18,603 bases of DNA from an uncultured Collinsella sp. (GCA_902493985.1 CABURR010000044.1:1-18603); one strand, 5' to 3'. Numbered from the stretch's first letter, positions 1-7,507 are shown. Notes: generated by a model not told the origin, from the sequence alone. Made by a program: numbers and translations.

Positions 1-1
1 C

Positions 2-1144
2 GTCAACACCGATCAGTTTGTTGACCTGCACGGCGTGGTCGAAGAGCTGTGGACCTCGTTTCGCGAGGAGACCAACTTTTTGGCCGAGGCCAAAAACCTC
101 AACGATTTCTATGAGTTCCACAAAAGCGTGCATGGCGTGTCGTGCCCCAAGTCCTACCTGGACCTTTGCACCGAGCACGTCGTGGTCATGGACTACATCG
201 ACGGTATCTCCATTGCCGATCCCAAACGCTTGGCAGACGAGGGCTATGACTTGGAAAAGATTGGCGCTGCAATCGTCGAGGACTACTCGACGCAGGTGCT
301 CGACGATGGCTTTTTCCATGCCGACCCGCATGCGGGAAACATCATTCTCAAGGACGACATCGTTTACTTTATCGACTTGGGCATGGTCGGACGCATGTCG
401 AGTCACGATCGCGGTATCGTCAAGGACATGATTTTCGCCGTGGCCGAGGGTGACGTGCCCAAGCTCAAGGATTCGCTCATGCGCTTCGCCGTGACGCGTG
501 GCGATTCGGCCGAGCTCGATCATTCGGCCTTTTTGTCCGACCTGGACTTTATCGTCGCCGACTTTGCGGGTCTTGACCTGAAGGATCTGGATATCGGCGA
601 GTTTTTGACCTCGCTGTTAAACCTCGCGCGTAAGAATGACGTTGAGCTGCCGAGCGTGGTGACGATGTTCGCCCGCGGCATGGTGACGCTCGAGGGCCTG
701 TTGACCGAGTACATGCCCAACGTCAACATGATCCAGATCATCCAGACGCACATCAAAAACGAGAAGAGCACCTACGCCCGCATGCGCGAGATGAGCCGCG
801 ATCTTGCCGCGAGCAGCTATCGCGCGGCAAAAGGCTCGCTCGAGGCGGCCGAGTATCTGGGCTTGGCTTCGCGCATGCTTACGCGCGGCCAGCTTAAGGT
901 GAACACGCAGATCATGAGCAGCGATAAGGCGCTGCGACAGCTGGGTGGAATTATCGACCGCATGTCGATGGCGATTGTGATCGCCGGTCTGTTTATCGGT
1001 TCGTCGGTGGTGTACTACGCGCGCATCGAGCCGGTTGTGTTTGGTATCCCAGTCATTGGCTTTATGGGCTACGTGAGCGCGCTGGTGCTGGCGCTTATGC
1101 TGGGTCGCAATATCTGGCTCAACAGCCACGGCGGCAAGCACTAG
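2..1144 (+). CDS. ABC1/UbiB-family atypical kinase, 5'-truncated
   Basis: Reading frame 2 is open from the window edge to the stop at 1142-1144 (380 codons), so the N-terminal part, including the nucleotide loop region, lies outside the window. The visible part has the family's hallmarks: EETNFLAEAKN (nt 68-100), DYIDGISI (nt 191-214), the catalytic loop HADPHAGN (nt 320-343) and the metal-binding IDLG (nt 371-382). The C-terminus has two predicted membrane helices (nt about 965-1120), as in bacterial UbiB-like proteins. The family comprises protein-kinase-like ATPases linked to isoprenoid/quinone lipid metabolism; the substrate of actinobacterial members is not settled. An intrinsic terminator lies about 50 nt downstream, so it is not cotranscribed with the B12-regulated genes. 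Family assignment is strong, cellular role is not. Confidence 0.9.
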   Translation, partial: VNTDQFVDLHGVVEELWTSFREETNFLAEAKNLNDFYEFHKSVHGVSCPKSYLDLCTEHVVVMDYIDGISIADPKRLADEGYDLEKIGAAIVEDYSTQVLDDGFFHADPHAGNIILKDDIVYFIDLGMVGRMSSHDRGIVKDMIFAVAEGDVPKLKDSLMRFAVTRGDSAELDHSAFLSDLDFIVADFAGLDLKDLDIGEFLTSLLNLARKNDVELPSVVTMFARGMVTLEGLLTEYMPNVNMIQIIQTHIKNEKSTYARMREMSRDLAASSYRAAKGSLEAAEYLGLASRMLTRGQLKVNTQIMSSDKALRQLGGIIDRMSMAIVIAGLFIGSSVVYYARIEPVVFGIPVIGFMGYVSALVLALMLGRNIWLNSHGGKH

Positions 1145-1195
1145 AGGCTGCGACCGTCACCGCATTCTCCTATCGCAAACAATAGCTTTTACCTT

Positions 1196-1223
1196 GGGCT
1201 TCGCCTGCGTGCGAGGCCCTTTT
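1196..1223 (+). terminator. Intrinsic terminator of the ABC1/UbiB gene
   Basis: Stem GGGCTTCGC (1196-1204) pairs with GCGAGGCCC (1211-1219), with one G-U pair and a 6-nt loop, followed by TTTT (1220-1223). It lies 51 nt after the stop codon and separates the kinase gene from the riboswitch unit. Confidence 0.75.
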
Positions 1224-1250
1224 GCGTGATAGCATATTGACGGTTTTAAT
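1222..1250 (+). promoter_or_regulatory. Putative promoter of the B12-riboswitch operon
   Basis: TTGCGT (1222-1227) and TTTAAT (1245-1250) are separated by 17 nt and would start transcription near 1257, just before the first paired riboswitch base (1260). A second possibility is TTGACG (1237-1242) with TAGATG (1259-1264) and a 16-nt spacer. That would start near 1271 and lose the 5' strand of P1, so I prefer the first. Confidence 0.45.
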
Positions 1251-1259
1251 CGATGGCCT

Positions 1260-1432
1260 AGATGGTGGTGCGGAGACGCACGAATGCGCGGTTTTCCTGC
1301 GCGTTTGGGAGAATCGGGGTGCAAGTCCCCGGCTGTACCAGTAACCGTAATTCCTCTTGGCTCGGGATGTTCGCGTCGCAGATCGGACGGCGCGCCCGAG
1401 TCGTTAAGGTTAAGTCGGATCGCCTCCCATCT
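1260..1432 (+). ncRNA. Cobalamin (B12) riboswitch aptamer
   Basis: The conserved core is recognisable: GGGAGAATCGGGGTGCAAGT (1308-1327), then CCCCGGCTG and CAGTAACCGTAA (about 1340-1351). This matches the canonical GGGAA-N-GGTG-CAA-CC-GCTG-CCC-G-AAC-GTAA block. The 3' part carries AAGTCGGATCGCC (1411-1423), corresponding to the GCCAGGAGACCTGCC-like end of the class. AGATGG (1260-1265) can pair with CCATCT (1427-1432) to close P1, which sets the limits given. It lies 143 nt upstream of the chosen start of the DUF4430 gene. Members of this class normally repress B12 uptake or synthesis genes when adenosylcobalamin or a related cobamide is bound. I see no terminator with a U-tract after it, so the readout may be translational or Rho-dependent. 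Confidence 0.88.
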
Positions 1433-1575
1433 TGCATGCGGCTGCGGCGTATGCCGCCGGTGTGCATAGGGCTCTGGAGGGAAGGGGGACCCCGATGGGG
1501 GAACTCGAGCGCAACATGCGCGATGACGTGGGGCAGCTTCAAGGCAACGCTCCAAGTACAGACAGTAGGAGACAA
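1433..1575 (+). promoter_or_regulatory. Riboswitch-to-gene leader (expression platform)
   Basis: This gene-free leader holds two small GC hairpins: GCGGC-GTAT-GCCGC (1444-1457) and a GGGG/CCCC element around 1487-1500. It ends with the ribosome binding site TAGGAG (1566-1571). No run of T follows either hairpin. The frame is open back to 1432, but that codon lies inside P1 of the aptamer and has no Shine-Dalgarno sequence, so the leader is unlikely to be coding. Confidence 0.45.
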
Positions 1576-4500
1576 ATGGATATGTTTGAGGACGAGTGCC
1601 AGCGTGCCTCGCTTCGTCGCCGTGGCGTAATCGCGCGCGGCGTGGCAAAGCGCTGCCTGGTGGCATTCCTGGCCTTCGCGATGGCCTTTGGCACCACGCC
1701 GGCTCAGCTGTGGGCCGAGGGTGCCGAGGGCATTACCGACGCTGTGGCTCAGGCTACGACGCCAGGCGAGGACGCAGCGCTTGCGGGCGGTACCGCTGAG
1801 CAGAGCGGCGCCGAGGTTTCGGATTCCGGGAGCGCGCCCGCAGCCAGTGCCGCCGCAAACGAGGCAGCAACTGGCGACGAAGGCTCGGCGACGGGGGAGA
1901 GCTCTGCCACGAGCGAGCAGTCTTCGACGGCAGCCGCTGGCCAAGCAGGATCTGCCGCCGCGGCTGCCGTTCAGACGGAGAACCCGACAGAAACCGGCGA
2001 TGTCGCCAAGAAACAAGTCGAGGTCTCGTTCTCGATTATCGGCACCGATGCCGACGGCAAGGCTCAGACCTGGGTGGCGCCTACGCAGCTCAAGCTCGAC
2101 GAGGGCGCGACGGCTGCGGATGCCTTCATTAAGCTGCAGGAGAAGACGGGCTTCAAGGCGAAGTACGATCCGAACACGGCATACGGTTTCTACCTCGAAA
2201 GCATCACCTCCCCGAGCGATGGCCGCACGCTTGCCTACGATCCGGCGACTCATGCCTACTGGCAGCTGTTCGTCGACGGCGCGTCTTCCTCGGTTGGCGC
2301 GAGCAGCGTCAAACTCACCCAGGGGCAGAAGATTGAGTTTGCCTTTACGGGTGGTAGCGCGTCCCCTGTCGTTAAGGACCAGCTTGCTGCGAATGTGACC
2401 GTCATTGGTCGCGATGCCCAGGGCAAGACTCAGACCTGGGTCGACAACGCGCAGTATGTGGTGACGTCCGGTTCGAGCGCGCTTGATCTTACGAAGGTCG
2501 CGCTTGAGGCGAATGATATTGACGCCGTTGCTGCGGGCTCCTTCATTCTGAGCCTTAAGTACAACGGTGTTGAGCTGGGTACGCCCCAAGATTATTCGAC
2601 CTATTGGCAGCTGTTTATCAACGGCAAGTCGAGTGACTATACGGCGGACAATGTCACCATCCATGCCGGCGATACCGTCACGTGGTTCTACGGTGGCTGG
2701 GGCGACCAGTTGCCGTCCGATTCTGTCCATGCTTCCGTTCAGGTGCTTGGCAAGGACAAGGACGGCAAGCAGCAGGTTTGGGCTTCGACGGGCCAGACGA
2801 GTCTCAAGGCGGGCTCTACTGCTAAGGACCTGTTGGAGCAGACTGGTCTTAAACTCAAAGCTACAGAAGAGTCTTGGGGTTGGTACCTTAGGGGCATTAC
2901 CTCGCCGCTTGACGGTAAGACCTATTGTGGCTCTGATGCTGCGACCAATAGCTATTGGCGCTTCTACGTAAAGGGCAAGTCCGACGCAAAGTACAAGTTC
3001 GCCGACGTTGGCGCTGGTGCCTACGAGCTCCATGAGGGTGACGCCGTCACCTTTATGTATGCTGGCGACAGCGATGCCCTCCCTGGCCAGGTGCTTGGAT
3101 CCGCCGATATCATCGGCCCCGATGTCAACGGCAACAATACTCGCTGGGGCTCGGCAAGCAACGTTTCCCTGCCCGAAGGCTCTACGGCCCAGGACCTTAT
3201 TGAGACGGTTCTGAAGGCGAAGGGCATCGATTACAAGGCCTCCCAGAGTGGTGCATACTGGTCCATTACTTCGCCGTTCGAAGACAAGTCTTACGGCTAT
3301 GATGGTGCGACCGGTAAATACTGGCATCTGTATATCAACGGAGAGTCCTCATCTCTCTGTGCCAACCAGGTCACGCTCAAGAGCGGCGATAAGGTTACGC
3401 TTGCCTATACCACCGACGATTCGGCCATGCCCGATCCCGACAAGATTGTCGTGGACCCGAATGCGACGACTCCTGATTGGAATGCCGAGTGGGCCGGCTA
3501 CGGCAACAGTGGCAACGGTTCGACCGTAACGGATGCCAAGACGCCTGCGCAGGCCGCCGGTCTTAAGTGGGCCTTCGATTGGAAGGCCGAGTCTGGTCAG
3601 CAGTATGCCAACTGCAGCGAACCTGTCATCGCTAACGGCTTTGTGTATATTGCGACCGAGAACGAGCTCATTAAGATCGATTCGTCCACGGGCAAAAAGG
3701 TTGCCTCTGCGCCGCTTGCCTCCAAGGTGAGCTATACCTCTCGTCCGATCTATACCAATGGCCTTATCATCGTTCCGCTCAACGGCGGTGCGGTCCAGGC
3801 GATTACTGCAGACAAGCTGATCTGCAAGTGGCTGACGCCCGGTTTGACGGACTTGACGCAGAGCTCCTGCACCGTCGTTTCGGACGGCGAGTACGTCTAT
3901 GTTGGTACGGTCGATATTTCGTATGACGAGAACTACAACGCGACCTACGGCAACGGCTCCCTTAAGCGTATCAAGATTGCCACGGGCGAAGTCTCTTGGC
4001 AGAACATTGACGCTTCCGAGGGCTATTACTGGACTGGTGCGGCTTTGACGGATAAGTATGCCATCGTTCCTACGAGCGCGGGCACGCTTAAGTGCATTGA
4101 TAAGACGACGGGCGATGTCGTTTCGACCATGAAGCTCGGCGCTGTTGCAAATGCCGATTGCATTGCCGATCCGTCCAATGGTTCGACCTTCTATCAGATG
4201 ACGCACGACGGAAAGCTCCATGTGATTTCGCTTTCGGCGAAGGGTGTACTGAGCGAGCAGAAGACGGTTGATCTGGGCCTTACGAATAATCTGAGCGCCC
4301 CTGCGGTGTCTGGTGACAATCTGATTGTCGGCGGACAGACAGCTACTGGCTCTGCTCTGGTTCTCTATAACCTGAAGACGGGTAAGACCACGATGGTCGC
4401 TGCTGCCGACGGCAAGGCGCTGCCGGCTGGCCTCAACGGTATTGCTGCTACTCCGCTGGTGAGTGTTCAGGGCGGCAAGACCTATGTGTACTTCACCGTT

Positions 4501-5388
4501 AACAGCGCGGATAGCAAGGATTACGTCAACTACTCTGCTGGTGGTGGCGTGTATCGCTATACGCTCGGCGATGCAGAGGCGACGCAGATTTATGATGCGG
4601 CTGGCCATTACCAGTACTGTGACTCTCCGGTCATTGCCGATGCATCTGGCAACCTGTACTACATCAATGACTCGGGCACGCTGTTCAAGCTTGGGGCCGT
4701 TGAGTCTTGGACGGTTGCCTTTAATTCCAATGGCGGGTCTGCTTGCGACACTAAGTTTGTTGCTACGGCCGATGGCAAGCTGGTCAAGCCGGCCGATCCG
4801 ACGCGCGATGGCTACACTTTCGGCGGTTGGTATACCGATGAGGCTTGCACGCAGGCGTATGACTTCAGTACGCCGGTGACGGCCGATCTGACGCTGTATG
4901 CCAAGTGGACCAAGAATGCTGTTAACCCTGGCGGCAATGGCGGTTCTGGCACTAATGGTGGCAACGGTGGCGCTGGCAACGGTTCCGGTGCTGGCACTGG
5001 CGCGGGTTCTGGTTCCGGCTCGAAGGGTGGCGCTATTGCCCCGGGCCAGAAGCCGGTGGCCAAGACGACGGTGTCGACCAAGACCGAGACCAAGGACAAC
5101 AAGTCCAACAAGAAGGACTCCGATAAGTCCGATAAGAAGGACGAGAAGAAGTCTGACAAGAAGTCTGACAAGAAGTCTGACAAGAAGGACAGCAAGTCCG
5201 ACAAGAAGTCCGATTCCAAGTCCGATTCCAAGTCCGATACGGGTGCTGCTTCCACGACCACTGCTAAGAAGTCCTCTGGTGCTTCCGAGCAGGAGACTGG
5301 CACCAATCCGCTCGCCATCGTTGGCATCGCCGCCGGCGTCATCGGTCTCGCCATCGTCGGCGTGTTCGTGTTCACCAAACGTCGGTAG
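1576..5388 (+). CDS. Secreted, C-terminally anchored protein: four DUF4430 domains plus beta-propeller
   Basis: Product of 1270 aa. ATG 1576 follows TAGGAG by 4 nt; ATG 1582 (10 nt) is an alternative. In order: signal peptide (RRRG, then a hydrophobic stretch, likely cleaved near LWA-EG, about residue 50); Ala/Ser/Thr-rich spacer to about 144; four DUF4430 domains (about 147-260, 272-376, 385-498, 507-616), each with a YW-x3-V/I-x-G motif (YWQLFVDG, YWQLFING, YWRFYVKG, YWHLYING); PQQ-like propeller (about 635-1045); InlB/Flg_new-type repeat with GYTFGGWYTD and LYAKWTKN (about 1045-1114); Gly-rich then Lys/Ser/Asp-rich stalk; membrane helix and terminal KRR. DUF4430 is related to the C-terminal domain of transcobalamin. 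With the upstream B12 riboswitch this suggests extracellular corrinoid binding, which is inference. No LPxTG sorting motif is present; the tail reads ETGTNPLA. Confidence 0.88.
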   Translation: MDMFEDECQRASLRRRGVIARGVAKRCLVAFLAFAMAFGTTPAQLWAEGAEGITDAVAQATTPGEDAALAGGTAEQSGAEVSDSGSAPAASAAANEAATGDEGSATGESSATSEQSSTAAAGQAGSAAAAAVQTENPTETGDVAKKQVEVSFSIIGTDADGKAQTWVAPTQLKLDEGATAADAFIKLQEKTGFKAKYDPNTAYGFYLESITSPSDGRTLAYDPATHAYWQLFVDGASSSVGASSVKLTQGQKIEFAFTGGSASPVVKDQLAANVTVIGRDAQGKTQTWVDNAQYVVTSGSSALDLTKVALEANDIDAVAAGSFILSLKYNGVELGTPQDYSTYWQLFINGKSSDYTADNVTIHAGDTVTWFYGGWGDQLPSDSVHASVQVLGKDKDGKQQVWASTGQTSLKAGSTAKDLLEQTGLKLKATEESWGWYLRGITSPLDGKTYCGSDAATNSYWRFYVKGKSDAKYKFADVGAGAYELHEGDAVTFMYAGDSDALPGQVLGSADIIGPDVNGNNTRWGSASNVSLPEGSTAQDLIETVLKAKGIDYKASQSGAYWSITSPFEDKSYGYDGATGKYWHLYINGESSSLCANQVTLKSGDKVTLAYTTDDSAMPDPDKIVVDPNATTPDWNAEWAGYGNSGNGSTVTDAKTPAQAAGLKWAFDWKAESGQQYANCSEPVIANGFVYIATENELIKIDSSTGKKVASAPLASKVSYTSRPIYTNGLIIVPLNGGAVQAITADKLICKWLTPGLTDLTQSSCTVVSDGEYVYVGTVDISYDENYNATYGNGSLKRIKIATGEVSWQNIDASEGYYWTGAALTDKYAIVPTSAGTLKCIDKTTGDVVSTMKLGAVANADCIADPSNGSTFYQMTHDGKLHVISLSAKGVLSEQKTVDLGLTNNLSAPAVSGDNLIVGGQTATGSALVLYNLKTGKTTMVAAADGKALPAGLNGIAATPLVSVQGGKTYVYFTVNSADSKDYVNYSAGGGVYRYTLGDAEATQIYDAAGHYQYCDSPVIADASGNLYYINDSGTLFKLGAVESWTVAFNSNGGSACDTKFVATADGKLVKPADPTRDGYTFGGWYTDEACTQAYDFSTPVTADLTLYAKWTKNAVNPGGNGGSGTNGGNGGAGNGSGAGTGAGSGSGSKGGAIAPGQKPVAKTTVSTKTETKDNKSNKKDSDKSDKKDEKKSDKKSDKKSDKKDSKSDKKSDSKSDSKSDTGAASTTTAKKSSGASEQETGTNPLAIVGIAAGVIGLAIVGVFVFTKRR
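5152..5232 (+). repeat. Short tandem repeats encoding the Lys/Ser/Asp stalk
   Basis: Three perfect direct copies of the 12-mer TCTGACAAGAAG (5152-5187) encode SDKK. They are followed, after a diverged stretch, by two perfect copies of TCCGATTCCAAG (5209-5232) encoding SDSK. All units are multiples of three, so gain or loss of copies would change stalk length without a frameshift. Confidence 0.85.
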
Positions 5389-6327
5389 GTGAGGGCTGTG
5401 TCCAATAAATCCAAGGACGCTGACCCTAAGCAACCAGATTCCTCGTTCATTCAGTTCGACGATGCAAAGCAACAGGGCGCCGCTTCGGCGGCGTCCGCCC
5501 CTCGACGGAAGGCGCTTACTGGCGTCCTGACCGCCGCGTGCGTTGCGCTAATTGTCATATCGCTGGGCTTCGTCCATCCTTCCGAGAGCGGCGCCTGGTC
5601 CATTGACTGGATCGTTCAGACCGTGACGGGGGAGAGCGTCGTCGCGAAGGACGCCAAGGGGTCTGACTCGACCGTCGCTTCGGGTAAAGCTGGCTCCAAG
5701 GATTCCAAATCTTCGGATGGTGCGAACGACGAGTCTAAGGGTTCGGATAAATCTGACTCTAAGAAGGAGTCCGAGTCTTCGGACAAGGAATCAAACAAGG
5801 GCTCGGATAGCAAAAAGTCCGAAGACAAGGATGGCAAGAAGTCTGGAGAGAAGAACAGCAATAAAAAGACCGACGGTAATCAGTCGACTTCTCAGAACTC
5901 GACTTCTTCTGGCGGGGCCGGCTCTACGCCTGGCGCCTCCTCCTCATCCAGCGGGGCATCTTCTGCCCCCGATAACGGCAACGCCTCTACTGGCGACCAG
6001 GGCAGCTCGCAGCAGCCTAGCTACGTAACGGTGACGGTTTCGGTCACATCGAGCGCCGTGGGCAATCCTGTGTCCTCTGGTGGCACCTTTACCTTTAACG
6101 AAGGCGCTACCGTCTACGATGCCCTGTGCGCGCTGGGCCTTTCTGTCAACGCACATGGCTCGTCGTACGGCACGTATGTCTCCGCGATTGGTGGTTTGGC
6201 CGAGAAACAGTACGGCGGCACGAGCGGCTGGATGTACTCCGTCAACGGCACAACGCCCATGACGGCCTGCAGCAACTACGTTCTCTCAAACGGTGACAAC
6301 GTAGTCTGGTATTACGTCACAGGCTAG
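5389..6327 (+). CDS. Membrane-anchored protein with Lys/Ser/Asp stalk and one DUF4430 domain
   Basis: Product of up to 312 aa. GTG 5389 immediately follows the stop of the upstream gene; GTG 5398 is an alternative, with GGTGAGG just before it. Either way the pair is contiguous and probably translationally coupled, sharing the B12 riboswitch. The N-terminus is cytoplasmic (about 40 aa, ending RRK), followed by one helix (about 42-63) without a clear cleavage site, so a type II membrane protein is likely. Residues about 85-210 are a low-complexity Ser/Lys/Asp then Ser/Gly stalk. Residues 211-312 form a DUF4430 domain with the motif GWMYSVNG and the end DNVVWYYVTG. Function inferred: an outward-facing corrinoid-binding partner of the large protein, perhaps handing ligand to a membrane transporter. 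No transporter gene is in the window. Confidence 0.85.
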   Translation: MRAVSNKSKDADPKQPDSSFIQFDDAKQQGAASAASAPRRKALTGVLTAACVALIVISLGFVHPSESGAWSIDWIVQTVTGESVVAKDAKGSDSTVASGKAGSKDSKSSDGANDESKGSDKSDSKKESESSDKESNKGSDSKKSEDKDGKKSGEKNSNKKTDGNQSTSQNSTSSGGAGSTPGASSSSSGASSAPDNGNASTGDQGSSQQPSYVTVTVSVTSSAVGNPVSSGGTFTFNEGATVYDALCALGLSVNAHGSSYGTYVSAIGGLAEKQYGGTSGWMYSVNGTTPMTACSNYVLSNGDNVVWYYVTG

Positions 6328-6349
6328 AGGCCTCGACATAGCGCGCCAG

Positions 6350-6387
6350 ACGGGCGGTTCGGATAAACATCCGGGCTGCCCGTTTTT
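6350..6387 (+). terminator. Intrinsic terminator of the DUF4430 operon
   Basis: Two stacked stems, ACGGGC/GCCCGT (6350-6355 with 6378-6383) and CGGAT/ATCCG (6360-6364 with 6369-6373), are followed by TTTT. It lies 23 nt after the stop of the second DUF4430 gene. Confidence 0.85.
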
Positions 6388-6425
6388 CATGCGTAGAGGA
6401 CTGGGTCGCCGGGTCTCTCGGCAAA

Positions 6426-6459
6426 CAAAAACCGGTTGGAATGGGAATTCCAACCGGTT
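6426..6459 (-). terminator. Intrinsic terminator of the distal gtrA-like gene
   Basis: A perfect 13-bp inverted repeat, 6430-6442 with 6447-6459 (AACCGGTTGGAAT and complement), has a 4-nt loop. On the minus strand it is followed by a T-run (the A-run at 6427-6431 read in reverse), 27 nt after the gtrA-like stop codon. Confidence 0.88.
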
Positions 6460-6485
6460 GTACATTCAAGCAAATAGTGAATCGA

Positions 6486-6893
6486 CTACGACCGTGCGCC
6501 CTCGAGGAAGAAGCGGCGGCTGAAGTAGTTGTACCAGGTGACGAGGAACGTTGCGATGGCCTTCATGGCCTGGTAGCCGATGCTCAAAAACGTGACGCCC
6601 ACAAACATGTACAGGTCGTTGAGGCCCAGACCGATCACCGACAGGATGGTGAAGATCGTGAACTCGCGCTTGCGGCTCATGCCTTCGCGATGGTCGAACA
6701 CGTACTTCATGCTGAGCCAGTAGTTGACCACGACGGACGTGATAAACGAGACCGTGGTGCTCATCAAGAAGTCGAGGTGGAACAGCTCGACGAGCGCAAT
6801 AAGCATGCCCCAGTCGATGCCAAAGGAGATAAGACCCACGACAGCAAACTTGAGGAACTGCTTGGTATGAGGTTGTGCCAGTGCCTTGCGCAC
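6486..6893 (-). CDS. GtrA family membrane protein
   Basis: Product of 135 aa with four predicted membrane helices and the GtrA pattern: KFAVVGLISFGIDW near the N-terminus, then SFITSVVVNYWLSMKYVF, then a second pair of helices ending in NYFSRRFFLEG. GtrA proteins are thought to move polyprenyl-phosphate-linked sugars across the membrane for cell-envelope glycosylation. It is closely similar to the neighbouring upstream paralogue (shared EGMSR-REF and SVIGL-LND), so the pair arose by duplication. The start is GTG 6893. The Shine-Dalgarno sequence is poor, and no ATG is available upstream in frame. It is the last gene before a strong minus-strand terminator. No glycosyltransferase lies beside it, so the glycan is unknown. 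Confidence 0.85.
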   Translation of the reverse strand: MRKALAQPHTKQFLKFAVVGLISFGIDWGMLIALVELFHLDFLMSTTVSFITSVVVNYWLSMKYVFDHREGMSRKREFTIFTILSVIGLGLNDLYMFVGVTFLSIGYQAMKAIATFLVTWYNYFSRRFFLEGARS

Positions 6894-6990
6894 GTAATCA
6901 CATCCAATGCGTTGACGAATCGAGCAGAGGATACTTTAGAGCTTTTGCAAGGGAAACGTAAGGTCTTTGCCAAGAACTATACGAACTCGC

Positions 6991-7029
6991 CAAATTTTCA
7001 AGAGCTAATCCGCAAACGTTGAAAATTTG
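6991..7029. repeat. 11-bp perfect inverted repeat upstream of the distal gtrA-like gene
   Basis: CAAATTTTCAA (6991-7001) is complementary to TTGAAAATTTG (7019-7029), with a 17-nt loop. It is AT-rich in a GC-rich genome and has no T-tract on either side. On the minus strand TTGAAA of one arm lies 14 nt before TATAGT (6982-6977), a possible but badly spaced promoter. Confidence 0.5.
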
Positions 7030-7040
7030 CCCGTAAACGA

Positions 7041-7092
7041 ACGATGCCCACGGGCGATACTGTGCTGAGCGCGCATTGTCCGTGGGCATCGT
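7041..7092 (-). terminator. Long hairpin after the proximal gtrA-like gene
   Basis: A perfect 13-bp stem (7041-7053 with 7080-7092; arm ACGATGCCCACGG) has a 26-nt loop and starts 19 nt after the gtrA-like stop. The following minus-strand sequence is TCGTTTACGG, only weakly T-rich, so it may be a partial terminator or a stabilising 3' end rather than a full stop. Confidence 0.4.
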
Positions 7093-7111
7093 AAGGCCGT
7101 AAGGTTGCGAG

Positions 7112-7507
7112 TTACTTGGTCTCGTCGCCCTCCAGGAAGATCTTTCGGGTCACAAAGTTGTACACCATGACAAGCGCGGTGGCGCAGATCTTGGCGATAT
7201 TGGCCTCGAGCCCCAGACCGGCGTTGAGTGTCAGCACGATACCGTCGTTGAGTGCCAGGCCGATCACGGACAGCACGACAAAGATAATGAACTCGCGGCG
7301 GCGGCTCATGCCTTCCTTGTGCGCAAACACGTACTTCATGCTTGCGAGGTAGTTAAAGATAAGCGAGACGATAAAGCCGCTGGTGTTGGCGATTAGGATG
7401 TTGAGGCCCAGACCGTAGTGGAGCAGATTCATGATGCCAAAGTCGATAACCGTGGCAATGACACCGACGACGCCAAATTTCATGATCTGCGCAAGGAGCT
7501 TTTGCAT
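7112..7507 (-). CDS. GtrA family membrane protein (proximal paralogue)
   Basis: Product of 131 aa from ATG 7507. The frame extends to TTG 7570 (152 aa), but TTG has only GGGGA directly abutting it, whereas ATG 7507 is preceded by AAGGCAGG at 8 nt. From ATG 7507 the N-terminus (MQKLLAQ) also lines up with that of the downstream paralogue (MRKALAQ). It has four predicted membrane helices with KFGVVGVIATVIDF, NYLASMKYVF and a final VTRKIFLEG. It lies between the fructose-bisphosphatase gene and the second paralogue, all on the minus strand, and may be cotranscribed with fbp. The role is inferred from the family: membrane passage of lipid-linked sugar for surface polysaccharide modification. Confidence 0.85.
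   Translation of the reverse strand: MQKLLAQIMKFGVVGVIATVIDFGIMNLLHYGLGLNILIANTSGFIVSLIFNYLASMKYVFAHKEGMSRRREFIIFVVLSVIGLALNDGIVLTLNAGLGLEANIAKICATALVMVYNFVTRKIFLEGDETK

Noticed and set aside
1432..1575. Upstream extension of the large DUF4430 gene to ATG 1432
   Set aside because: The codon lies in the P1 stem of the riboswitch with no Shine-Dalgarno sequence, and it would put about 48 residues before a normal signal peptide.
1258..3327. Long minus-strand open frame (689 codons) opposite the large DUF4430 gene
   Set aside because: Arg/Gly/Leu-rich translation without domains, no ribosome binding site, and it crosses the riboswitch. It is an antisense shadow caused by GC-rich codon use.
5280..5388. 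LPxTG-type sortase signal at the end of the large protein
   Set aside because: A hydrophobic helix and KRR tail are present, but the preceding sequence is EQETGTNPLA, with no LPxTG or close variant. Simple membrane anchoring is the safer reading.
3349..5472. Long minus-strand open frame (707 codons) opposite the propeller and stalk
   Set aside because: The translation is low-complexity (GLGIGLGIG, LLVRLLVRLL) and mirrors the stalk repeats. The plus strand has clear domain matches throughout.
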